Source: Betaproteobacteria bacterium (GTDB lineage: Bacteria > Acidobacteriota > Terriglobia > Acidiferrales > UBA7541). Taken from it: a stretch of DNA of 64,000 nt. Of this stretch, positions 16,329-23,737 are shown piece after piece. The DNA is taken from NCBI GenBank assembly GCA_903970165.1, contig CAJCHZ010000092.1:33640-97639 (forward strand). Direction: 5' to 3'. How positions within the stretch are numbered: position 1 is the stretch's first letter; every line of letters starts with the position of its first letter. Under the pieces are notes generated by a model. The model was not told where the DNA came from. It saw nothing but the letters and a program-made list of their open reading frames with translations, and ran no database searches. The translations under genes and the position numbers were made by a program.

Positions 16329-16829
16329 ATGAAAGTCACTGTCCGTTCACTACTCTTGTTTTTTACTATTGTCGTTGCGGCTGCCCCTGCCGCTTTTCTG
16401 GTTTTATCGTTGCATGCGGCAACCGCTCAGGCGCCCGCGGCCGACAGCGCGGAGCAGCAAGCGGTCTTGGCGCCTATAACGCAATTGTTTGATGGCATGG
16501 CGAAACGCGACGCCGCGGCGATTAAGAAACCGTTGCTCATCGGCGGGACGATGGTTCTGATGAGGGACGGCAAGCCGACGCAGATGACGTTTGAAGATTT
16601 TGCGAACCGGGTAGGAAAACCCGGCACGACGCAGATTCGGGAGCGCATTCATGATCCGCTCGTGCGCATCGATAACGATCTGGCGGTAGTGTGGGCTCCT
16701 TTCGAGTTTTTGGTGGACGGCAAGGTGGATCACTGCGGCACCGACTTGTTCAACGTTGTCCGTGCGGACGGTCAATGGGTCATTGCCAGCATCGCAGATA
16801 CAGGAAGGAAAGATTGCGCTCGCAAGTAG
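16329..16829 (+). CDS. Secreted SnoaL/NTF2-like protein
   Basis: A 166-residue protein with a signal peptide (about residues 1-33, ending HAATAQA). The mature part follows the NTF2-like pattern seen in DUF4440-type proteins: a helical start (AVLAPITQLFDGMAKRDAAAI), then beta strands with DNDLAVVWAPFEFLVDGKVDHCGTDLF (in parts) and a final VRADGQWVIASI. Such domains are often small-molecule binding or catalytic, but no active site is evident. ATG 16329 is chosen because it directly begins the basic signal-peptide start MKVTVRS; the in-frame extension upstream looks non-coding. Confidence 0.7.
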   Translation: MKVTVRSLLLFFTIVVAAAPAAFLVLSLHAATAQAPAADSAEQQAVLAPITQLFDGMAKRDAAAIKKPLLIGGTMVLMRDGKPTQMTFEDFANRVGKPGTTQIRERIHDPLVRIDNDLAVVWAPFEFLVDGKVDHCGTDLFNVVRADGQWVIASIADTGRKDCARK

Positions 16830-16834
16830 CCCTG

Positions 16835-16854
16835 GCCGGGTCCCCAGACCCGGC
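16835..16854. repeat. Short palindrome (REP-like copy)
   Basis: A perfect 8-bp stem GCCGGGTC / GACCCGGC with a CCCA loop just after the NTF2-like gene. It may be a member of the dispersed palindrome family, although its centre lacks the AAG core. Confidence 0.5.
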
Positions 16855-16868
16855 GCCCCAACTCAACC

Positions 16869-16898
16869 ACAGCTTCGGGCAAAATGATTCGGAAACGT
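16869..16898. repeat. Dispersed 30-bp direct repeat, copy 1
   Basis: The segment ending GATTCGGAAACGT is repeated at 17709-17738 in the same orientation with 28 of 30 bases identical. Each copy lies downstream of a short secreted-protein gene and close to a GC palindrome. Confidence 0.6.
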
Positions 16899-17010
16899 AG
16901 CCATGCTCCAAAGACTCGGAGTCAAAGTCAAAACCCGCACCCTGAAAACCGCAGGGATACGGCGCCCCGTCAAACGTCTGTGGCACCCGGCACGATGGCA
17001 AACGATCTAG

Positions 17011-17460
17011 GTGACATTTCCGGGTCGAGGTAGAGGGGAGGCAACAAAGCGTTTTCTAATTCTCGTGCTTCTCGTTCCCATGCTTACGTGCGCTCTCCAA
17101 GCACAGGCGCTAGACAACTCTCCCGAGGCCGATCTTCGCGACGCCCTCAACCCGAAGTCTGACTTCTATGGCGGCGGGACTATGGACAAACGCGTCAGTT
17201 GCATGGGCGACGCCGTCGCCGTGGCCATCACGAAGGTTGTGGCAGGAGAGTCGCTCGACGCTTCCACCATCGGCCGCTTGTTGGTCATCCTCCAGACGGC
17301 ATTTTCCGCTCCGCAGATCGTCAAAAACGAGACCGACAGGACGCCACGTACCGCTTTGTTTATTCTGAACTCCTTAGACCATCAAACATCCAGTCCAGAG
17401 CAGAAGAGGCAAATTGCGCAGTTTAGGGAGGAATTCAAAAGGCGAGCGGTAGAACAGTAG
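17011..17460 (+). CDS. Small secreted protein of unknown function
   Basis: A 149-residue frame from GTG 17011. A hydrophobic stretch (RFLILVLLVPMLTCALQAQA, about residues 14-33) looks like a signal peptide, so the mature protein would be about 115 residues, hydrophilic and mostly helical, with a single cysteine (VSCMGDAV). No family is recognised. The start is uncertain: no clear ribosome-binding site supports GTG 17011, and a GAGGGGAGG at about 17033-17041 suggests initiation nearer the signal peptide, at a non-ATG codon. The DNA around it is rich in small repeats. Confidence 0.5.
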   Translation: MTFPGRGRGEATKRFLILVLLVPMLTCALQAQALDNSPEADLRDALNPKSDFYGGGTMDKRVSCMGDAVAVAITKVVAGESLDASTIGRLLVILQTAFSAPQIVKNETDRTPRTALFILNSLDHQTSSPEQKRQIAQFREEFKRRAVEQ

Positions 17461-17636
17461 AAACCTGGGATAAACCTGGGGACCTGTCTAACGAAGTCGG
17501 CCGTATCAAGAGTGATTCTGTAAGTTTTTTGACTCTTCGCCAGACAGCCGTGCAAGAGCGCAGCGGCAATTTTTGCAGCGAGCACTTTGCCCAGGAGTCC
17601 CGTTCTGTTTTTTGCTCTAATCCGATTGGCCGGGTG

Positions 17637-17656
17637 GCACAGCCTTCAGCCTGTGC
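17637..17656. repeat. Short palindrome (REP-like copy)
   Basis: GCACAGCCT TC AGCCTGTGC, a 9-bp stem with one mismatch, inside the inverted-repeat-bounded segment. It shares the GCACAG ends of the copy at 51187-51206. Confidence 0.5.
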
Positions 17657-17708
17657 AGTTCCCGCCTTTTGTAGGGGCACGATACATCGTGACCGTCTTT
17701 GCTCAGCA

Positions 17709-17738
17709 ACAGCTTCAGGCAAAACGATTCGGAAACGT
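17709..17738. repeat. Dispersed 30-bp direct repeat, copy 2
   Basis: Second copy of the repeat at 16869-16898 (28/30 identical), located just inside the right end of the inverted-repeat-bounded segment. Confidence 0.6.
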
Positions 17739-18014
17739 CCCGTCTGACACGGCCGACTTCGTTAGACATGTCCCCATATTTGTCCCCACATTTCCCATAT
17801 TTCCAGTGACGAGGAGGTTGCCCCAGGTTCGCTTTTTGCACCTGGGACCTGAGGAAGACCGAAATTCTCACGTCCAGCTCCGCGTATAAGTTTCAGGAAG
17901 AAGCACGCGCTGTATTCCCCCTGGATAACCCGGTTGAAGGTTCGCCCTGCCGTCGCTAAGGAGGTTGCCCTCCTCACCGAGGAGCAGACACGCATTTAAC
18001 GAGGAGAACATCAA

Positions 18015-18416
18015 ATGAAACAAAACCTCATGTTGCCCATCGCCTCTCTGCTCTTGATCCTGTTGATGACTCTTCACCTGACGAGCGACACCATCCACGC
18101 CAGGCCCGGGTCGCCCGAGGCTGGCGGCTCAACCCTCGTCGCAGTGCCCATCCTGGTTCTCTGGCTGTACGGAACGCTGCTGCTCCCGCAACGCCGCTCC
18201 GGCCACATCATCATGCTCATCGGCTCCCTCCTCGCGATCCTCATGCCGGTCGTCCACGTCATGAGCCCATCAGGCATCTTCCACGGCGCCATCGCCAGGT
18301 CCAGCCCAGCCTTCTTGTTCGTTTGGACGCTTCACGCACTCGGCCTACTCGGCCTGTTCGCCTTTGTCCTGGCAGTTCGCGGACTCTGGACCCTGCGACG
18401 CCCCCAGGCGCGGTAG
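18015..18416 (+). CDS. Four-helix membrane protein of unknown function
   Basis: A 133-residue protein with about four membrane segments (residues 6-25, 41-58, 64-86 and 100-125). The start is well supported: GAGGAG (18001-18006) lies 8 bases before ATG 18015. It ends in a basic tail (RGLWTLRRPQAR). No known domain is recognised. It stands alone on the plus strand, with a palindrome right after its stop. Confidence 0.7.
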   Translation: MKQNLMLPIASLLLILLMTLHLTSDTIHARPGSPEAGGSTLVAVPILVLWLYGTLLLPQRRSGHIIMLIGSLLAILMPVVHVMSPSGIFHGAIARSSPAFLFVWTLHALGLLGLFAFVLAVRGLWTLRRPQAR

Positions 18417-18425
18417 CCCCTGTAG

Positions 18426-18445
18426 CCGCGGTCTTCAGACCGCGG
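18426..18445. repeat. Short palindrome (REP-like copy) at convergent gene ends
   Basis: A perfect 8-bp stem CCGCGGTC / GACCGCGG with loop TTCA. It lies between the ends of two convergent genes and includes the stop codon of the minus-strand one. It could serve as a bidirectional terminator, although no T-run is present. Confidence 0.6.
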
Positions 18446-18824
18446 GCTCGTGCCAGGCGAATACCTCCTCGCGGGTCTGTGGGGGAAACTCGCTCAGCTG
18501 AAGGAAAGGCGAAGTGCCGAGTCCTTCGAGCCAGGATCGCACGGCTTCTTCAAATCCCAATTCGGGTGCGGCTCGGCCCGATGAACTGCTTTGAAATTCT
18601 GCCAAGTACCCGGGGAAGGAAAAGAAGCGATGCGCTGCCCTATCGGCCTCCTTGTCACTCCGGATGTCATCGAGGTGTTTCGCGATACCTATACGCTGCA
18701 CCATGTGGGTTTCCAGCCGAGTCTTGTCGTCTTTGCCGTTGGGACGCGAGAGTTTCACCTCCACCGCGAACAGAATCCGCGGAGTGTCGTCACCGCTCAC
18801 GATCATATCGGGTGAAAATGACAT
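18435..18824 (-). CDS. Possible PD-(D/E)XK nuclease-like fragment
   Basis: A 129-residue frame. Its N-terminus carries PDMIVSG followed after a short gap by VEVKLSRP, which matches the D...ExK core of PD-(D/E)XK nucleases. The rest has no recognisable domain. The frame is closed upstream by a TAA nine codons before ATG 18824, no ribosome-binding site is visible, and the nuclease core sits right at the N-terminus, so it may be the 3' remnant of a larger gene. Confidence 0.4.
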   Translation of the reverse strand: MSFSPDMIVSGDDTPRILFAVEVKLSRPNGKDDKTRLETHMVQRIGIAKHLDDIRSDKEADRAAHRFFSFPGYLAEFQSSSSGRAAPELGFEEAVRSWLEGLGTSPFLQLSEFPPQTREEVFAWHEPAV

Positions 18825-18903
18825 ATGGGTTCCAACCCATGCCAGAAATTACCGTCTTTACGCGTGAGACTAGCGAGAACGACGGGGACCTCACCCATCG
18901 TGG

Positions 18904-20316
18904 CTACGGGCCCGATGAAATGTGCAACCCCACCGATTTGCCGCTTACGTAGAGTCCGATGGCCGACTTATTCCTGGAATCTCCAGCGGACCACACCGTC
19001 AACGTTGCGCCGGAACGTTCGTCGGCCTCCACGCTCTGTTGCGTCAACCAACTGGAAGGGATCAAAAAGCGCAGTAACGCTACGAGATCAAGAAACTCAC
19101 TTTGCGCGGCAGCCTCCGATTCTTGCGGCCAGTAACAAACATACTGCGTCGCCGGCCTTCCCGGCGTGCGCGGCGAGGGTCTTTTTGCAATCTTCGTGGA
19201 TACGGCGGCAAAAGTGGCGCCTAAGACGGATTGATTCCCTGCCGACGCTTTCGTGCTCCCAAGAGGCTCCGCATGAATCACGCAGCTCGAAGCCCCGGAG
19301 AGTTTCACCAGCTCTCCGGGCGAAGTGGACTTGGAAGGGACGGAACCCCCGCTCCTGGCGCCTAATTGCCGGAACGAGCTGGCGCGGTATTCCAATACCT
19401 TTTTGAGTCCTTGGCATAAATCGTCGCACCCGGAATATCTCTTCGAGGACGGCGCTTCGGCGCTCGTCACCACCGGTTCAGCGGGCAGGTTTTCTTTAGT
19501 CGCCGAAGTGGCAGAAGCTGGAGTTGGAGCTGGTGTAGCAGTCGGAGCAGGAGTTGGTGCAGAAGTTGTTGCCGAGGAAGCGACCGTCGCCGAAGCTGCC
19601 GCCGCAGGAAGCGACGCCGGCGCCATCGCTGTACCCCCATGGGAAACTGGACTCGGTTGCACTGCCTCGGGCGGCTTCACGGATGCCGACAGCTCCAACG
19701 ATTTGGACTGCGCCGCCGGATTCCGAGCCAAATTCTCCGACGAGTTTAGCCAGAAGGAAATCCGCACGGTGCCGCGGTCCTGCCGAACCGTTTGCAGGTG
19801 CAAAGGACACTGCCCAAGGTAGGGTCCCTCGGCGATGTAAGGCTCATCCGCATGATAAGGACCGTAGTGGGTCGTTTCCACGTGAGCCACCTCGCAACCC
19901 TGCGGCCCGGCATCCACATAGTGATCCGCCCCTGGCGACTCGGTCTTGTACTGCCACAAATACTGCAGCTCCTGGAGGTCCGCCATGGTCTTGGCGTACC
20001 ATTCCTCCGCTTCCTGGGCGGGAACCTCAGCCGAGCAAATGTACACAGCCACCCCACTGGCCAACCAGAAATCCGTATGGCAAGGAACATGGATGGATCC
20101 AACGGAAAGGTCCGGGTTCGGCGGCGTCACCCTGCGATCGCTCGGCTTGACCGGTGGGATGCCGCGAAACTCGAGAAAATCGGTTTCCGCGGCATAGAGA
20201 ATGTACTGCAGGCTCCAGCACGCCTTGTCTTGCTGGTTCTTACACTGTGCGAATGTCGGAACGGCAAAAAAACTCGCGAGAAAAAAAGCAAGAAGCCAAA
20301 ACACTTTTCCATTCAT
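18904..20316 (-). CDS. Large secreted protein of unknown function with Ala/Thr/Pro linker
   Basis: A 470-residue exported protein. It begins with a clear signal peptide (MNGKVFWLLAFFLASFFAVPTFAQ). An N-terminal domain of about 170 residues has several cysteines that could pair (CKNQQDKACW, HVPCHTDFW, VYICSAE, GPQGCEVAH, GQCPLHL). A low-complexity linker (about 215-285; A, P, S, T) leads to a C-terminal domain (about 290-470) with further cysteines. No family is recognised. The start at 20316 is chosen from the signal peptide; the frame is open 90 codons further upstream but that part is arginine-rich and unlikely to be translated. Confidence 0.65.
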   Translation of the reverse strand: MNGKVFWLLAFFLASFFAVPTFAQCKNQQDKACWSLQYILYAAETDFLEFRGIPPVKPSDRRVTPPNPDLSVGSIHVPCHTDFWLASGVAVYICSAEVPAQEAEEWYAKTMADLQELQYLWQYKTESPGADHYVDAGPQGCEVAHVETTHYGPYHADEPYIAEGPYLGQCPLHLQTVRQDRGTVRISFWLNSSENLARNPAAQSKSLELSASVKPPEAVQPSPVSHGGTAMAPASLPAAAASATVASSATTSAPTPAPTATPAPTPASATSATKENLPAEPVVTSAEAPSSKRYSGCDDLCQGLKKVLEYRASSFRQLGARSGGSVPSKSTSPGELVKLSGASSCVIHAEPLGSTKASAGNQSVLGATFAAVSTKIAKRPSPRTPGRPATQYVCYWPQESEAAAQSEFLDLVALLRFLIPSSWLTQQSVEADERSGATLTVWSAGDSRNKSAIGLYVSGKSVGLHISSGP

Positions 20317-21048
20317 GAGGTGCCTGCCCTCGACGAGATGAGACACGCTTGATTCGGTGGCAAGGACAGAGCGGGGAGCGCCCCAGCCGCAGCAAACGCG
20401 CACTTCAACGACGCCGCATACGTACACAACCATCCAACAGCCGGTAATCAAACAGATGGGCTTAACGGCCCGGCGGGTTGCCCGTGTAGCGGCAACTTCA
20501 CGTCGCCGCCTGCGCCGTTGACGGTACCTCGCCGTACTGGGCTTGCGCGCCGAACTCCCCATCTGCGTTCGAATTGTCCAACGCACTGGTCACCAACCCA
20601 GCGCCCCGAAAATTGTTGCGCAATTTTCTTAGCTAGTTCGGCGTGCTACCCCTCCCCTGGGGCCGCCGGGCCCAGGCCGCGGGTACGTAGGCCAGTCGGA
20701 CAGAACTTCGCGGAGCGGACAGAAGAAAGCCGCGTCGAGCCGCCGCACTCCATGAGTTCGATCTTCATCGCCGTCGCATTTCACGACTTTGCAAGCTATT
20801 CATTCGAATCAAGCCGTTGATTCGAATGTTCCTGCCGAAAAGTTTGCTTTCACATTTCCACAAGAACGGTTACGCATGCGCGTCCTGTACTTCAGGTCAG
20901 GCGATTTTCGCTCGCTTCGTGAGCGATGATGTCCTACGCCCAGCAATGCATCAGCAAAACCAAAATCTGCAGTTTGGAAGGCGCCGGACGAAGTCGCCTA
21001 CCGTCGGCGTGTGATCGCCGGCAATGAAACCAGGCTGCCATTCTTGGG
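20317..21048. other. Gene-free stretch between divergent genes
   Basis: About 730 bases without a supportable gene. It must hold the promoters of the secreted protein gene (minus) and the pentapeptide-repeat gene (plus). The only clear structure is the 12-bp inverted repeat at 20801-20828. Confidence 0.5.
20801..20828. promoter_or_regulatory. Perfect 12-bp inverted repeat, operator-like
   Basis: CATTCGAATCAA (20801-20812) and its exact reverse complement (20817-20828) are separated by GCCG. The AT-rich arms and short spacer look more like a repressor site than a terminator; there is no T-run. It lies about 220 bases before the pentapeptide-repeat gene. Confidence 0.5.
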
Positions 21049-23091
21049 ATGGCAGAGCGTCAGCAGAAAAAGACATCCGTGGGGGAAAGTTTCAAGATGC
21101 TAGCGGAAATTCAAGACATAAAGAGTGGAATGTCCGTTGAAGAAGCGACCGGGAAAATTTCGCTTCTGGATCTCGCGGAGATTCTCGATCAGCATAAAAT
21201 CTGGGTCGAAACCGGCGGTGAATCCGGAACAAAAGCGGACCTTTGCGGCGTAAATCTTTCGCAAGCCGACCTCACTGGCGTGAACCTCGAAGGTGCTTTT
21301 TTGCAGCGCGCTAGTTTGATCGGCGCGGATTTATCGATGGCGAATTTACGGGGCGCGAGTTTGGTTCAAGCAGACTTGCGAGATGCTAACTTACTTGGAA
21401 CGGAATTAAGGGGCGCGAACTTAATGGGCGCAAATCTTTACGGCTCCGAGGGCGTCTGGGTCGGCCGCCTGGGGGGCACAAATCTTTTCGACGCCATTCT
21501 GCCGGAAACCATTGCGGCCTTCGACAGCACGAAAGCGATTCTCGATGCCACCAAGGTCGCCCGCTGGTTTTATTTTCTCATTCTGGGAGCCAGCCTCTCT
21601 TGTATCGCGCTGATTGCCTTGACCACCGACGTGCGTCTCATCGTGGACGCTTCCGTGATTCCCGTGGCCAGCTTCCCCAAAATTATTTCGATGACGAGCT
21701 TTTACCTTGGCGCGCCGCTTCTGCTGTTCATGCTATACCTGAGATTTCACTTTCTGCTTCTGCGTTTGTGGGGCAGCATGTCCGGCCTTCCCGCGGTTTT
21801 CAAAGACGGCCAGACTCTCGAAAAAGATGGCCCGTGGTATCTCATGGGTCTGGTGCGCCGTCATTTTCGCTGGATGCGTGAAGGCCGCTCGCCATTCTGG
21901 GTATTGGAAACGATCGTGGCCACCGCGCTGGCTTACTGGATCGTGCCCGCAACGCTCTTTCTATTTTGGTTGCGCTACCTGGTTCGCCAGGATTTTCGCG
22001 GCACGCTGCTGCATGCGTTTCTTCTGACTCTTTCGGTCGGCGCCGCAACGTGCGTTCCGACCATCGTGGCGCGGGTGCTGCAACCAGGCGATCTCTTGAG
22101 GCAAAAATCCAAAAACCTGCTGCGCCTGAGCTTTGTGACCGCGCGCGCTGCACTATTTACAGGACTCGCGCTGCTTATTTTCTCGCTGGGAGTAAATCGC
22201 GGACTGCCTTCGGACAGCAATATTGCCACCCAACATTCTCAATCCAGCATTTTGAGATGGGCCGCGGAAGCGTTGCAATCGATCGGGTACAGACCGTACG
22301 CCGAGCTGACGGAAGCCATGCTCTCCGGTCCGCCTCCGCGCGGCAACTGGAGCGAAGAAATGCTGCCTTCTGTCGCGGGCGCAAAGCTCAATGAAATGAA
22401 CCTGCGCTTCGCCCGAGGCTACAAATCCTATCTCGTCAATGCAAAGCTCTGGCGCGCCAATCTGGAAGGCGCTTATTTATCGGAAGCGGACATGCGCGGA
22501 GCTAATTTGAGGGAAGCGGTCCTCCACGATGCGATCTTCGACCGCGTGAAAGCCTCTAAGACGGTCATGGTTTCCGCGGACGCCAGCCGCGCCAATTTTA
22601 CCGGCGCCGATCTGCGCGGTTCCGACATGTCGTTCGCGACGCTGGAAAGCGCTCTGCTTTCCAATGCGCGGCTCGACGACGCTTCTCTCTACGCTGTGAA
22701 TTTGCGCAACGCCCAATTGCTGCGCACCAATCTCTCGCGGGCAGACATGCGCGACACAAAGATGGAGCACGCCGTGCTCTCGTTCGCCACGCTCCTGCAA
22801 ACGGATTTTTCGTCCGCAAAATTGGGCGAGGCCAACCTGACCGGTGCACAGTTTAAAGGGACCATTCTGATGGACGCCGACTTGAAAAACACCGATTTGC
22901 GCGGCGCGCTATTCAACGCGGCTATTTTCCGCGGCACCGACATCAACGGTGCCAACGTCGCCGGCGCCGACTTCCGCGGCGCCCTGGGATTGACGGCCGA
23001 CCAGGTCTGCTCCACACATGGCTGGCAATCCGCCCAATTCGACGCCGACGTGCTCGCGCAAACGCAGGCGCTTTGCGGCATGCGGCACTAA
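21049..23091 (+). CDS. Pentapeptide-repeat protein with central membrane domain
   Basis: A 680-residue protein in three parts. Residues about 65-145 are pentapeptide repeats (A(D/N)LxG type: LSQADLTGVNLEGAFLQRAS). A central region (about 170-385) has five or six membrane segments. Residues about 440-665 are a second, longer pentapeptide block ending in a cysteine-containing tail (CSTHGW, ALCGMRH). Pentapeptide repeats form a right-handed beta-helix used for protein or DNA-mimic interactions. Having one on each side of a membrane domain is unusual. ATG 21049 has only a weak GGGA upstream; the N-terminal 60 residues are hydrophilic and helical. Its role is unknown. Confidence 0.85.
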   Translation: MAERQQKKTSVGESFKMLAEIQDIKSGMSVEEATGKISLLDLAEILDQHKIWVETGGESGTKADLCGVNLSQADLTGVNLEGAFLQRASLIGADLSMANLRGASLVQADLRDANLLGTELRGANLMGANLYGSEGVWVGRLGGTNLFDAILPETIAAFDSTKAILDATKVARWFYFLILGASLSCIALIALTTDVRLIVDASVIPVASFPKIISMTSFYLGAPLLLFMLYLRFHFLLLRLWGSMSGLPAVFKDGQTLEKDGPWYLMGLVRRHFRWMREGRSPFWVLETIVATALAYWIVPATLFLFWLRYLVRQDFRGTLLHAFLLTLSVGAATCVPTIVARVLQPGDLLRQKSKNLLRLSFVTARAALFTGLALLIFSLGVNRGLPSDSNIATQHSQSSILRWAAEALQSIGYRPYAELTEAMLSGPPPRGNWSEEMLPSVAGAKLNEMNLRFARGYKSYLVNAKLWRANLEGAYLSEADMRGANLREAVLHDAIFDRVKASKTVMVSADASRANFTGADLRGSDMSFATLESALLSNARLDDASLYAVNLRNAQLLRTNLSRADMRDTKMEHAVLSFATLLQTDFSSAKLGEANLTGAQFKGTILMDADLKNTDLRGALFNAAIFRGTDINGANVAGADFRGALGLTADQVCSTHGWQSAQFDADVLAQTQALCGMRH

Positions 23092-23116
23092 TTGTCCACC
23101 GCAACGCCGGATTACG

Positions 23117-23608
23117 CTATCGCTTGCGGCTGGGATCGTCTTCGGGATTGACATAATTGAACTGCAAGGGAGATGTGCCGTGGACCTGGACCACAACCTC
23201 TCCACTGGCCATCGCATAGTGATGCATGTCGGGATCGAGAAAGGCAAAACTTCCCGCCGGAAAAGATCCCATTTTGCCCTCGTCAAAGTGATCACCCATG
23301 CCAACCTTGAAAGTGCCGGAGATTACAGTGACATTTTCCCGTTGCGGATGCCAGTGGGGCGCGATGCGGTAGCCGGCGGGCATCTTCAAGCGCACGGTGT
23401 AATCGCCGCTTGAGGCACCGGGGTTGCCTTCGAGCACTGCCAACTGTGCGCCTGGTGCCACAAACGCGGGCGCCGGACCGTACGCAATGTCATCGGGTGT
23501 GAATGCATGCTTTTCAGGAGAAGCGGTCCGAGCGCCGATCGCGAATACGAGGGCTGCAGCGCACAACATTCCGGCCATTCCGAGCTTGAAATATGCTTTT
23601 CGTTCCAT
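23117..23608 (-). CDS. Exported cupin-domain protein
   Basis: A 163-residue protein with a signal peptide (about residues 1-30) and a single cupin barrel (about 60-150). The metal-binding pattern H-x-H-...-E-...-H is visible (PHWHPQRENV, then DPDMHHYAM). GGAGG lies 7 bases before ATG 23608. Cupins of this size bind a metal and a small ligand; the function is unknown. It is divergent from the CadC-like regulator, 129 bases away, and could be controlled by it. Confidence 0.85.
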   Translation of the reverse strand: MERKAYFKLGMAGMLCAAALVFAIGARTASPEKHAFTPDDIAYGPAPAFVAPGAQLAVLEGNPGASSGDYTVRLKMPAGYRIAPHWHPQRENVTVISGTFKVGMGDHFDEGKMGSFPAGSFAFLDPDMHHYAMASGEVVVQVHGTSPLQFNYVNPEDDPSRKR

Positions 23609-23737
23609 CGTCTTACCTCCATCGTGAGATCTTGACCACCCGAATATTCCTCTATCCATCGAAGCGTTTCAATCGAGGGCGGATAATGCTTGCGTATCTT
23701 TTGTATATCTTCGTAAATTACTGAATCTTAGGGGATA

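Larger units (their letters stand above)
17479..17774. repeat. 296-bp segment bounded by 26-bp inverted repeats (MITE-like)
   Basis: The left end (17479-17504) and right end (17749-17774) are inverted copies with 25 of 26 bases matching (core TGTCTAACGAAGTCGGCCGT). No convincing gene lies inside, and no flanking target duplication is obvious. It could be a small non-autonomous element, or two insertions of a shorter repeat. The stretch 17461-18014 has no other gene. Confidence 0.55.
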
